Part shown: piece after piece, positions 34,268 to 43,526 of the stretch | How positions within the stretch are numbered: the first letter of the stretch is position 1 | Layout of the letters: each line of letters begins with the position of its first letter | Source of the DNA: Phycisphaerales bacterium | Lineage (GTDB): Bacteria > Planctomycetota > Phycisphaerae > Phycisphaerales > UBA1924 | Direction: 5' to 3' | Length of the DNA: 64,000 nucleotides | Assembly (NCBI GenBank): GCA_026982335.1 | Contig: JALSHH010000040.1 | Location: 62,001-126,000, forward strand | Translations under genes and position numbers: made by a program | Notes under the pieces: generated by a model | Told to the model about the DNA's origin: nothing | The model's input: only the letters and a program-made list of their open reading frames with translations | Database searches by the model: none

Positions 34268-36289
34268 TCAATCATCTTCCTTCGTCCAGATTATATGCGG
34301 ATCACTGCCCGATTGATAATCTTGCGATCGATGATCCTTAGAGGCCTGGTGTTTGGCGTGACCCATAGGTGTATGAAGGTGTGGATCACAAGCATGAGTC
34401 TTGTCGGATATATCGTCTGTCAAGGGGGTTTGGCATGATTCGTCATCACCACCTGATGTTGGCCTGCTGGGGTTACCACTGGAGGTGACCGGGGACTCAA
34501 AAATAGCGGAAGACACTTTGGGGCGAGGTGCTTTTTCATGTACCTGTAACTTATATTGATCAGGAGGGCCATCAAAGCTCACCTGGCCATTGCGAATACA
34601 AATTACCCGGTCCACTATCGCAAGCAGATCTGGCTCATGCGTTACCATAATGATTGTTTGATTGGGCATACTTGCGGAGATGGCTTCCATGATTTTGCAT
34701 GAGGAGACGCGGTCGATCGAGGCGGTTGCTTCATCAAAGATCAGGATGGGCGCATTTTTGAGTAGCGCCCGGGCAAGGGTGATCCGTTGCTTTTCTCCTC
34801 GAGAAAGCTCGATGCCAAAATCTGAGAGGCGAGTTTCGAATCCTTTCGGAAGCCGTGCAACGACCTCATTGGCCCCGGTCAGCTCACAGACTCGCTCAAC
34901 ATCCTCATGTTTGGCATCAGGGCGAGCATACCGCAGGTTCTCGTAGATCGTGGCGTTGAACAGAAACACCTCTTGAAAAGCGATACCAATTCCTGCGCGG
35001 ATCGTGCTGAGTGGGAGGGTTGAGGTATTGATCCCGTTGATATTCACTGTTCCCGAGGTTGGCAGAATGAATCGAGGAAGTAAGTTGATCGTGGTACTCT
35101 TGCCCGAGCCGCTAGGGCCGGTGATCGCAACACGCTCCCCAGATTTGATGACAAAGCTGATGTTGTGAAGCACTTCGGTTGCATCGTCATACGCAAAACA
35201 TACATGATCGAATGCGATATCACCAGTAAGAATCTTGGTAGAAGCAGCTTGTGGGGGAGGCGCCAAGACGCCTTCGTCATGAATCGGTTCGTCGAGCATA
35301 TCGAATACTCGGCTGACACTCCCGGTTGCCTTGGAGAGGTGGCCGACACCGCTGATAATTTCAAGAACGGACGGGTAAAGCATCATGACATACCCGAAGA
35401 ACATCATAAACTCTCCGCCTTTCATCTTTCCGTTGACGACTTCCATCGCGCCGTAGGCAAGAAGCAGAATTGTTCCGAGTCCAACAAGCAGGTCGGCAGC
35501 TACTTTCTGCGCAAAGTGAAACCGCTGTGATTTGATCTGGCTTTTTCGACTTTCGTCGATTGCTTGGCGAAAAGTCTGACTCTCCCTGGCCTCAGCAGAG
35601 AAACCCTTGACCACCTCGATCCCGAGGAATTTTTCAACCACACTCCCATAAGCCAGCGAGAGGTTTTCTTGCGCTTCGGTATGACTCGTCCTGATCGGAG
35701 AGCGAAATATTCGATAGGTTATGAACTGCAGAGGTAAAATAATGATTGACGCCAGCGCGAGACGAATATTCATCAAGGAGATTACTACAATTAGAATTTG
35801 AAACTTTAGCAGATTCATCATTGTGAGCGGAAATTTGTCCTGAATGAAAGCTTGAATCTTGTAAGTGTCATCCATGACCCTTGCAACCACTCGTCCGGGC
35901 TGGTTCGAGCGATAGAAACGCAAACTCAGTTGCTGAAGATGGTCAAAGAGACGCTTGCGGAGTGCGAAACAGACATCCTCACTCATGCGCAGCGAAAGCA
36001 TCCGACTTGAATAAAACAAAACATTACGGACAATATAGCTTAGAAAAAGCCCGAGCAAAATAATGACCAGCAACCTGCGCTGTCCGCCCCAATTTTCAGA
36101 AAGACCGGAGGGCAAAAATACATCGTCAATCAAAAGCTTGATCGCAAATGGGGGGGCGAGGTCGATCAGTGCAAGCAGCATCAGCAAACTGACAACGAGA
36201 GCCAATCGACCAGCATGTGGGCGCAACAACCCAAACACCGAGCCATTGACGGGCGACTCATCGAACTGTGACTCCTCGTTTGTACTCAT
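34268..36289 (-). CDS. ABC exporter (MsbA/multidrug type), fused membrane and ATPase domains
   Basis: 673 residues. Six membrane helices in residues 20-320 (SLLMLLALIDLAPPFAIKLL first), then the nucleotide-binding domain: Walker A GPSGSGKST near 388, Q loop FQEVFLFN, signature LSRGEKQR near 490, Walker B ILIFDEATASID, H loop VTHEPD. It would export a lipid or hydrophobic compound across the inner membrane. About 75 residues after the domain form a hydrophilic tail with many His (HACDPHLHTPMGHAKHQ), unusual for the family. It is upstream of the secretin gene on the same strand (76-bp gap), so the two could be co-expressed. Confidence 0.9.
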   Translation of the reverse strand: MSTNEESQFDESPVNGSVFGLLRPHAGRLALVVSLLMLLALIDLAPPFAIKLLIDDVFLPSGLSENWGGQRRLLVIILLGLFLSYIVRNVLFYSSRMLSLRMSEDVCFALRKRLFDHLQQLSLRFYRSNQPGRVVARVMDDTYKIQAFIQDKFPLTMMNLLKFQILIVVISLMNIRLALASIIILPLQFITYRIFRSPIRTSHTEAQENLSLAYGSVVEKFLGIEVVKGFSAEARESQTFRQAIDESRKSQIKSQRFHFAQKVAADLLVGLGTILLLAYGAMEVVNGKMKGGEFMMFFGYVMMLYPSVLEIISGVGHLSKATGSVSRVFDMLDEPIHDEGVLAPPPQAASTKILTGDIAFDHVCFAYDDATEVLHNISFVIKSGERVAITGPSGSGKSTTINLLPRFILPTSGTVNINGINTSTLPLSTIRAGIGIAFQEVFLFNATIYENLRYARPDAKHEDVERVCELTGANEVVARLPKGFETRLSDFGIELSRGEKQRITLARALLKNAPILIFDEATASIDRVSSCKIMEAISASMPNQTIIMVTHEPDLLAIVDRVICIRNGQVSFDGPPDQYKLQVHEKAPRPKVSSAIFESPVTSSGNPSRPTSGGDDESCQTPLTDDISDKTHACDPHLHTPMGHAKHQASKDHRSQDYQSGSDPHIIWTKEDD

Positions 36290-36414
36290 TCGATTCTCTA
36301 TGCCAGCCTATACCACCACCTGTTTCATCAGTTCCTATCGGTCGGATACCAAAGGGAACTTTCCAATGTCATGGAATATGGGAAGATGCAAATAAAGTTG
36401 CACACAGATCAAAG

Positions 36415-36447
36415 ACGAAAAAACACCCCTGTGCTTACAGGGGTGTT
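36415..36447 (-). terminator. Terminator of the kexin-like protease gene
   Basis: On the minus strand, a perfect 11-bp stem (arms 36437-36447 and 36422-36432, 4-nt loop) is followed by a run of T (complement of A at 36416-36421). It lies 29 bp after the stop codon of the protease gene. Confidence 0.85.
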
Positions 36448-36475
36448 GATCGCCCAAAGCGATGGAAGTTTGGGT

Positions 36476-39436
36476 TTAAATCGGGCGGACCACGCCTCCA
36501 TTACCACCACCGATTCCCGATCCTCCCGGATTTGGCCGCCCGTTTGAGAAGGGGGTATCCAAACGATCACAGAACCCTGGTGTCCACATCGTTCGGTAGA
36601 TGCCGATGTCATCAAAATCGATATCACCATCACCGTCAAGATCCGCAAGAGGATTGCTCTCGAGGAACCAGTTGATATAAATTTGGAGGTCAACGATGTC
36701 AATAAAACCATTGCCATCAAGATCGCCTGGACACGATGTGGATTGTGGGGGACACCCTTCGAAGGCGGGAACACCATCGTCGGTACTGAAAATCTGGAGC
36801 CGATAGCTCAGCAGCGTTTTCTCAGTGTGGTCCGGGTTGCCGGGAAGTCCGAAGGCGCCCAAATAAGTCACTTGCTCAAGGCCAAAATCACTTGGAGCAG
36901 GATTTGGTGGCATGGGGTCGGTCGGAAGACTGCCTTCAGGACTCTCTTCATCAGGACGGAAATCTTGGATAATCAGAGTCCACTGTCCGCCGGAGAGCTC
37001 TCCCCAGTACTTATATGTCGAGAAGGTGAAGTTGGTATATGCACCCCCATTGAGTCCATTTGAGTCGCCCCGAGGTAGTGCTAAAGGCGAAATAGTTCCA
37101 CGAGGGCTCATTAACGCAATAAGCAAGTCGCCCGCACCATCTCCTTGGATATTGAGTGTGATTTCGACACCCTCGATGGTGAAATTCTGGCGAACACAGT
37201 TGAGGGGAATGAAGTGACGCGCTCCCGGGAGGAGTATATTGGTTTCAAGGTTCTCCGAAATTATAGCAGCTTGCGTGAAGGTGGCGTCCGTGATGTCGCC
37301 ATCATCAAAAGCACCGTCGTCTCCTTCCTCAACAAGTCCAGAGTCCAGAATGAACAATTGCCCAGACCCGCCATAAGTGGCAGCTGCAGCAACCGCGGCC
37401 TCAGCATCAATGACACCAAAACCATATTCATCACTGTGTCGCACACCGCCGGCGTTGGTGCTCCAGAAAGTTGGCGTCGGTGGAGTACCGTCGTCGGGAT
37501 CAGTGGCTCCAAGCCCCAAGATCACAGAAGGCCAATAACTATTGGTTGGATCATAATTGACGACCGTAGAGGTTTGTTGGATGATGTGTTGGATGTCACG
37601 AATTGTAAGGTTTGGATTCGCTTCAAGCATCAATGCAATGATTCCAGAAGCAATCGGAGCCGCAGCACTGGTTCCGTTGAAGAAACAAGTCGATTCGTCA
37701 CCAATGAATGCTGAGGTGCCAAATATGGCATCACAGACCAAAGCAACAGGAAGACTCGTGCCTTGTGTGATCGTGACTACCCCAACCCCAGCGTCACTGG
37801 CTATAGGGGCAGAGCTCCACGAATTGTCTTGGGGCACAAACTCATTGCCCAGTGGAGCGTCTTGGACATAAGCTCCGGCAAAGACCGACGAACCAGTGTT
37901 CGAATATCCCGACAAGTTGTTATTCCCGGCGACAGATGCAATAGCAAAGGTGCGGGTCATAGATGCCGCCTGGCGATAATCCACACGGTTTCCCAAGTGA
38001 CCACTCCATCGCCACTGGAGAGCTGCAGGGTCGCCAGATGGAGGAAGTCCTGCTGTTCGTCCATCGAGCAAGAAGACATCAGGCACTCCATCACCGTTGC
38101 CATCGGTTGGGTCAAGCCCGGTGATATCCAGATACCCGAATTCAGGCACAATTGGGTCAATTCCCACCCCGGGAAGACTGATTGCGTTTCCAAGCGCAAG
38201 ACGGGGGAATCCCTGGAAATGGTTCCCGTTTCCTGCCGAAAAGACGAAGATCCGCCCCTTGCGGTCGCGACCGAGTCTAATTCCTTGATCAAGTCCGATC
38301 GCGTGCATTCGACTAAGCCCGTTGTGGCGGACCTCGGGAATATCGATTTCGAAGTCGTCTGGAAAAGTCGCGAGGTATTTTCCGGTGGGCAATACCGGAT
38401 TAGGACCCGGGACAGGTCCCCAAGAGTTATTCACGATGTCGATATCGCGAAGTTCATGGGCGAAAGATTCGCCGCCGGCAATGTTGCTGCTGTTATTGAG
38501 CGAAGCAAGCTGAGCACCATAGGCAACCCCCGATCCTGAAATCCCATTATTTCCCTCCGCGGCCACAAGCCCGGCCACGCTCACGCCATGCGAGTAACTC
38601 ACATTGAATGGGGCAGTTGGAATCGATAACTCTTCATTTAATTGGTTGGCAAGATCAGGGTTGATAAACAGTACACCAAACTCGTCTACATGGTAAAAAC
38701 TGTTGTCAAAGGCCTCAAGGATTCCCACAACCACCCCAGAGCCGGTAATGCCGGTGTCATAGACACGGTCGATTTTATGGTCGTTGTTAAACGGAAGCCC
38801 CCCTGGATTCAGTACATGCCATTGGAATGGAGCAAGCGGGTCCGTCGTAATCGATTCGTTCTCTACCTCACCTTTGGAATCAACCTCCGCCCAGAGGACG
38901 CCATCAAGTTGGGTTAGTTCATTGGCAAGAGTGATGGCGTCTTCAACAGAGTTGGCTTCGACGACAAACACATCAGGCCGCTCAAGGAACGGACGAAAAG
39001 TGTGTGACCCAGGACGATTTGAGCCCAACGCGGAAGTAACAGTAGCAATCGCATCTTTGAGCACTCGCTCATTTTCAACGCCAACCACAAGACGGGCGAA
39101 GATCGTGACATTGATGTTGGTGTGCGGCCGGCGGGAATCAACCACACGCACCGCTTTGGATTCCCGCCAGGAGGGATTCTCGACAAGAAACTCCACTGGA
39201 TGCCCGGTATCAAGCTTGACCATCAGAGGTGTACCTGAAACCGCGTTCTGGCCCGAAGGTCGATTTTCACCAGCACCGGTCGATCCAATGCCCGAAGCAT
39301 TGACCGCTACAGTCTGGGCCGAGGCCGTTTGTTCACCAATACCGGCAAGTAGGCCGGCAAGCGTAAACAGCGAGAGGGCGCCCACGCGTTGGCAGTTTGA
39401 TTGGGAACGAAATGGGAAACGAAATCCGAGTCTCAT
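36476..39436 (-). CDS. Secreted kexin-like S8 protease with P domain and dockerin-like C-terminus
   Basis: 986 residues. Signal peptide (hydrophobic LSLFTLAGLLAG, cleavage after ASAQ). A pro-region to about 200, then the subtilisin/kexin catalytic domain: His283 in SYSHGVSVAGLV, oxyanion Asn in FSAGNGN, Ser590 in GTSAAAPIASG. The position of the catalytic Asp (furin ILDDG) reads GILEAF, that is Glu241. A proprotein-convertase P domain follows near 740-850, then a type I dockerin-like pair of Ca loops (DLDGNGFIDIVDLQIYINWF and DLDGDGDIDFDDIGIYRTMW) and a Gly-rich tail. Typical of Phycisphaerae secreted proteins. Followed by its own terminator. Confidence 0.88.
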   Translation of the reverse strand: MRLGFRFPFRSQSNCQRVGALSLFTLAGLLAGIGEQTASAQTVAVNASGIGSTGAGENRPSGQNAVSGTPLMVKLDTGHPVEFLVENPSWRESKAVRVVDSRRPHTNINVTIFARLVVGVENERVLKDAIATVTSALGSNRPGSHTFRPFLERPDVFVVEANSVEDAITLANELTQLDGVLWAEVDSKGEVENESITTDPLAPFQWHVLNPGGLPFNNDHKIDRVYDTGITGSGVVVGILEAFDNSFYHVDEFGVLFINPDLANQLNEELSIPTAPFNVSYSHGVSVAGLVAAEGNNGISGSGVAYGAQLASLNNSSNIAGGESFAHELRDIDIVNNSWGPVPGPNPVLPTGKYLATFPDDFEIDIPEVRHNGLSRMHAIGLDQGIRLGRDRKGRIFVFSAGNGNHFQGFPRLALGNAISLPGVGIDPIVPEFGYLDITGLDPTDGNGDGVPDVFLLDGRTAGLPPSGDPAALQWRWSGHLGNRVDYRQAASMTRTFAIASVAGNNNLSGYSNTGSSVFAGAYVQDAPLGNEFVPQDNSWSSAPIASDAGVGVVTITQGTSLPVALVCDAIFGTSAFIGDESTCFFNGTSAAAPIASGIIALMLEANPNLTIRDIQHIIQQTSTVVNYDPTNSYWPSVILGLGATDPDDGTPPTPTFWSTNAGGVRHSDEYGFGVIDAEAAVAAAATYGGSGQLFILDSGLVEEGDDGAFDDGDITDATFTQAAIISENLETNILLPGARHFIPLNCVRQNFTIEGVEITLNIQGDGAGDLLIALMSPRGTISPLALPRGDSNGLNGGAYTNFTFSTYKYWGELSGGQWTLIIQDFRPDEESPEGSLPTDPMPPNPAPSDFGLEQVTYLGAFGLPGNPDHTEKTLLSYRLQIFSTDDGVPAFEGCPPQSTSCPGDLDGNGFIDIVDLQIYINWFLESNPLADLDGDGDIDFDDIGIYRTMWTPGFCDRLDTPFSNGRPNPGGSGIGGGNGGVVRPI

Positions 39437-39696
39437 GGGAATCTCCGGTTTAGAAAAATCAGATCGAGCAGGCTTCCAGTATAGAACAGACGATGGTGCG
39501 ATGCTTAGGGTTTTTCGTGAAACAAGGGGTTATTGACTTCGAGGGGGCCCAGTGGCGTTCATGTCCTCAAAACGAGCCTTGGTCAAGTGTGGCGAAGAGA
39601 TGCACACGGCACGGTAGAGGATACGCAAACAATGGTTTCTGGTTGCGTCGAACTCACAAGACAAGGGAATGAGGCAATGCAATCCGCGGTAAGTGT

Positions 39697-41178
39697 TTAC
39701 TTCATCGGCGAGGTCATCGAGCGAGGATCAAGAAGCGCGTTGAGTTGCTCAGGCCCGACCAATCCCTGTTCCAAAGCCAACTCCCGTACCGTCTTGCCCT
39801 GAGCAAAGGCCTGATATGCCAACTTCGCCGAAGCATCGTAACCAATGACCGGGACAAGGCTTGTGCACATCGCCAAGCTTCCTTCGATCAACTCGGTGCA
39901 CCGCTCACGATCAGGCTCGAGCCCTTGGAGTAGCTTCTCATTGAGCACGGCGCATGATCCGGTTAGGATTTTGGTCGAGTCGAGTACATTCGCCCCCATC
40001 ATTGGCATCGCAACATTCAAATCCAGAAGAGATCCAACCCCGCCGAGTCCTCCAGCCGTCACCGCTGCATCATTACCGAGCACTTGGCAGGCGCCCATCA
40101 CCACTGCTTCGCAGATCACCGGGTTCACTTTCCCAGGCATGATGCTCGAACCAGGCTGAACCGCAGGCAACTTCAACTCACCGATCCCGCATCGAGGCCC
40201 AGAACCAAGCCAGCGGATGTCGTTGGCAATCTTGGACAAACTCACAGCAATCGTCTTGAGCAATCCCGAGACTTCAACAATCCCATCCTTGGCATGCTGG
40301 GCCTCGAAGTGATTGTTCGCCTCGCGGAAGGCAATTCCAGTCGCATCGGTCAGGTAGGCGCAGACAAGCGACGAGAACTTGGGATGCGTGTTGATCCCCG
40401 TGCCCACTGCCGTTCCGCCGATTGCCAATTCACCGAGCGTATGAAGCGCACGATGGAGCCGTTCTTCCGCATGGCGCATCTGTGAAGCATACCCGCTGAA
40501 CTCTTGTCCAAGCCGAATCGGTGTTGCGTCTTGCAGGTGTGTCCGACCGATCTTGACCACTTCATCCCACAATTTGGCTTTGGCATCGAGTTCATCACCC
40601 AAGGCGGTGACAGCCGGAAGCAATCGTTCTTTGATCTCTACCGCTGCAGCGATGTGCATTGCGGTGGGGAAGGTATCGTTCGAGGATTGCCCCATATTCA
40701 CATCATCATTGGGATGAATTGCCCGTTCGCCTTTGAGATATTCAGGGTCTTTGCTCGAACCAACCGCTGCGCCATTGGCCAAGCAGACGAGATTCGAGAT
40801 CACCTCGTTGGTGTTCATGTTGGTCGAGGTGCCCGATCCGGTTTGGAAGATGTCAATGGGAAAATGTCTTGCAATTCCGCCCCGATCGTACATACCCCCG
40901 AGGATGATTTCGCAGGCCTCGATAATCGCATCGGCCTTGGGCTTCGAGAGTTTGCCCAACTCACAATTGGCCCGGGCAGCAGCTGCTTTGAGGGTCGCAA
41001 AGGCGAAAACCATGGTTTCAGGTACAGGCACACCCGAGATCGGGAAGTTGAGCACTGCCCGTTGGGTCGAGGCGCCATAAAGCACATCGGCAGGTACCGG
41101 CATCTCGCCCATGGAATCCTTCTCGATGCGGGTTTCATTCCGGGCCGATTCGTTCGTCGATTCGCAGGCTGTGGACAC
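39697..41178 (-). CDS. fumC: Fumarate hydratase class II
   Basis: 493 residues from GTG 41178, which has AAGGAGG 5 nt upstream; the longer frame to 41337 has no such site. It interconverts fumarate and malate in the citric acid cycle. Visible: GSGTSTNMNTNEV near 120, HPNDDVNMGQSSNDTFP (B site), the TH(L)QDATP loop, and the fumarase/aspartase signature GSSIMPGKVNP near residue 343. Full length, tetrameric in the family. The 5' region faces the divergent transglutaminase-like gene. Confidence 0.95.
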   Translation of the reverse strand: MSTACESTNESARNETRIEKDSMGEMPVPADVLYGASTQRAVLNFPISGVPVPETMVFAFATLKAAAARANCELGKLSKPKADAIIEACEIILGGMYDRGGIARHFPIDIFQTGSGTSTNMNTNEVISNLVCLANGAAVGSSKDPEYLKGERAIHPNDDVNMGQSSNDTFPTAMHIAAAVEIKERLLPAVTALGDELDAKAKLWDEVVKIGRTHLQDATPIRLGQEFSGYASQMRHAEERLHRALHTLGELAIGGTAVGTGINTHPKFSSLVCAYLTDATGIAFREANNHFEAQHAKDGIVEVSGLLKTIAVSLSKIANDIRWLGSGPRCGIGELKLPAVQPGSSIMPGKVNPVICEAVVMGACQVLGNDAAVTAGGLGGVGSLLDLNVAMPMMGANVLDSTKILTGSCAVLNEKLLQGLEPDRERCTELIEGSLAMCTSLVPVIGYDASAKLAYQAFAQGKTVRELALEQGLVGPEQLNALLDPRSMTSPMK

Positions 41179-41310
41179 TTGATCCTCCTTGCCGGGGTGT
41201 TTTGTGATAAGGTGAGCCTCATTATAGAGCAAACAAGACGATTTGGTTGGGCAACCGCGCCGATTTCCAGCCGTACAGTGCTCTGCACACACCCAAGGAC
41301 CGCACACCCA

Positions 41311-42630
41311 ATGAGTATTCAACCACAATTCAAACAAAGCATCCTGTGGATTCGTATCCTGCGAGTTCTACTGTTCGTTCTTGTGCTGACTCCGGTTGCA
41401 TCGGCTCAAAATGCGGCCCATCCCGATGCCAAGTCGCCCATGCCCGAGAACCCATACCTCAAACACCAAGACCCCTGGCGGTGGGATATTCGTTCCCAAA
41501 TTTTTCTGCGGGCAGGCGTGTATTACTACAACGACCGGAACACCGTGCGCGATGTTAACACTGAACGGGTTGAATCGGTCTGGTGGCCCATGAAGGACAT
41601 CGAGGTGATCTATCCCGTTGTGCGCGAAGGCGGATTCTATTGGTCACCTCAAAAAACCATCACTGCCAGCATCCGCGCAGGTGACTTTGAACGCGAGACA
41701 ACACAACAACAGATGTTCACCAAAAGCACCAAAGCAGAATACACCCTCTGGCGATCGGATGTCCAAGAGTATGTCCATCAAACCCACATCATCCACAATT
41801 CGAAGATCGTCGTTTCAGACACTGTATTTGATCATGTCAAAGCCCGACTTCTGCCTTGGCCCGATGCCGAGGATTGGTCAGATGAAGCCAAGGCCTTCTT
41901 GTCCCCGATCGTCGATTCCGTCGGGTATGAAGTCACACCCGGCGCGGACGAAGTCGTCAAAACACTGCTTGATTTCTGGGTCGAAAACAACAACCCCCAA
42001 TCCATCCCCCAGCTCGATCTCGTCAAATTCCTCACCGGCAAGGTCATCGAGCATGTCCAAGTTCGAAATCCGCCCGCCGAGTTTTCGTCGCGATCGGGGA
42101 ATCGAATCTTCGGCTCGACCTTTGTCGCCGGGACATCGTGGTCTGGATTCGTGGTACGGTCGGCCGATATCGTCGCGCAAGAAACCGATGGCACAAAGCA
42201 CGACCTGGCCACCCTCTTGACCTCAATCCTTCGCAGTGCAGGTGTGCCTGCAAGAACAGTCCTGTGTGTCAACATGCTCGAACAGGATGTGCTCGAGCAG
42301 ATAGTCTCGATGGTTGAGTTTGCGATGTACGATTCCGAGCGGGACTTGACTTTCTGGGTGCCGATTGATGTTGATCGACTTCGACTCAACGGCAAGCGTG
42401 CTTCGCAATATCAACAATGGTGGAACTATCTGGGCACCCATGACGAGCTTAACGATTATGTTCCAGTCGCCTATTACTTCCATCCACCCGCAAGCTATGA
42501 GGCATTCGATCTGCCCGCGCTCTATGGCATACGCTCATCGAGCCCATTGCCTGAGTATGTCATTCAGTCGCTTATCATCGACCCAATCGTCTCCCCTGCG
42601 ACTGCACCCAAGCCCAAACCGAACCCCTAA
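41311..42630 (+). CDS. Exported transglutaminase-like protein, apparently without catalytic residues
   Basis: 439 residues from ATG 41311; the frame reads far upstream but only antisense to fumC. Signal peptide (LLFVLVLTPVASAQ). The core TSILRSAGVPARTVLCVN is the transglutaminase-like R(A)xGIPAR helix-strand, and FWVPIDVDR matches the last strand (WVxxD). The nucleophilic Cys normally about 16 residues before the Arg is replaced (KHDLATL), and the catalytic His in HxWVE appears as SMVEFAM. It may be a structural or binding protein. No partner genes adjacent. Confidence 0.6.
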   Translation: MSIQPQFKQSILWIRILRVLLFVLVLTPVASAQNAAHPDAKSPMPENPYLKHQDPWRWDIRSQIFLRAGVYYYNDRNTVRDVNTERVESVWWPMKDIEVIYPVVREGGFYWSPQKTITASIRAGDFERETTQQQMFTKSTKAEYTLWRSDVQEYVHQTHIIHNSKIVVSDTVFDHVKARLLPWPDAEDWSDEAKAFLSPIVDSVGYEVTPGADEVVKTLLDFWVENNNPQSIPQLDLVKFLTGKVIEHVQVRNPPAEFSSRSGNRIFGSTFVAGTSWSGFVVRSADIVAQETDGTKHDLATLLTSILRSAGVPARTVLCVNMLEQDVLEQIVSMVEFAMYDSERDLTFWVPIDVDRLRLNGKRASQYQQWWNYLGTHDELNDYVPVAYYFHPPASYEAFDLPALYGIRSSSPLPEYVIQSLIIDPIVSPATAPKPKPNP

Positions 42631-42669
42631 GGGAATGCCTCGTGTTGCAATGGGAGGGATGGTTGCGGG

Positions 42670-43290
42670 TTATACCTTGGCGGGTCTGGTGTGGCAAGTA
42701 TCTTGGATCGGAGCAACCACTTTGAGAATATCGCTGAGCACGCCTCCGAGTGTACCAATCGCGTCGATCTCATAGACGATGGATGGGTCGTAGTGGTTGA
42801 GCACCGGGCGGGTTTCTCGCTCATAGACTGCGAGTCGATTGCGGATGACATCTTCCTTGGCGTCATCAATACGGTTCTGTTCGAGCGCTCGATTGTGCAG
42901 CCGAGCGATCATGTCATCTTGGTTCAAAGCACGAAGATGAATCACGCCGAGCACATCGATGTATTTTCCCATCAGCGTCGTCTGGGCGACCGTCCGTGGA
43001 ATGCCATCGAGAATCAGCAGGTCAGAGTAGGGCTTATACATCCCAAGGATCGCCAAAGCATGGACATAGGTGTGCCAGAGCTCGAGGGTGACTTCGTCGG
43101 GAACGAGTTCGCCTTTGGATGAGTATTCGTAGAAAATTTGCCCGAGCTCGGATTCTTTGTCGAGCGTGCGGAACATGTCGCCGGTGGACATATGAAAATA
43201 CCCAGGGATATTTCCAAGAAGTGATCCTTGCGTTCCCTTGCCCGCGCCGGGGGCACCAAAGAGTAAAATCGTCTTGAGCCGATCTGGCAT
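42670..43290 (-). CDS. adk: Adenylate kinase, short-lid form
   Basis: 206 residues from ATG 43290 (AGGAG 6 nt upstream). P-loop FGAPGAGKGT (residues 11-20), STGDMFR AMP-binding helix, DGIPRT, and RLAVYERETRPVL. The LID region between RLHNRALEQ and IRNRLAVY is only about 10 residues, lacking the four-Cys zinc lid; this is the short form seen in many bacteria. It balances AMP, ADP and ATP pools. Downstream of fusA on the same strand, but separated from it by a strong terminator. Confidence 0.93.
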   Translation of the reverse strand: MPDRLKTILLFGAPGAGKGTQGSLLGNIPGYFHMSTGDMFRTLDKESELGQIFYEYSSKGELVPDEVTLELWHTYVHALAILGMYKPYSDLLILDGIPRTVAQTTLMGKYIDVLGVIHLRALNQDDMIARLHNRALEQNRIDDAKEDVIRNRLAVYERETRPVLNHYDPSIVYEIDAIGTLGGVLSDILKVVAPIQDTCHTRPAKV

Positions 43291-43433
43291 CACAGACTCC
43301 TGATTGCAAATCAACCCATCGAACCAATCGACCCGGCGCATATCCGCGCGTCCGGTAAGCCGCCCTCATGCGAGGGTCTACATCATAGGTCGGCAATACC
43401 AAATGCAAGCTTCACACGACGCACTTTCAACCA

Positions 43434-43470
43434 AGAAAGAAAAACGGGCGTGACACGCATATCACGCCCG
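43434..43470 (-). terminator. Terminator of fusA
   Basis: Minus strand: perfect 9-bp stem (cgggcgtga and its complement at 43445-43453 and 43462-43470) followed by a T-rich run (complement of 43434-43444). It lies 57 bp after the fusA stop. Confidence 0.85.
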
Positions 43471-43526
43471 AAAACAACGAAATTGCTTGCCCAATCTGGA
43501 CGATCGACTCGATCGTCCGATTCGGT

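Noticed and set aside
40504-41310. 708-residue open frame running into the transglutaminase-like gene
   Set aside because: Residues before ATG 41311 are read antisense to fumC; the signal peptide begins at 41311, so the extension is accidental.
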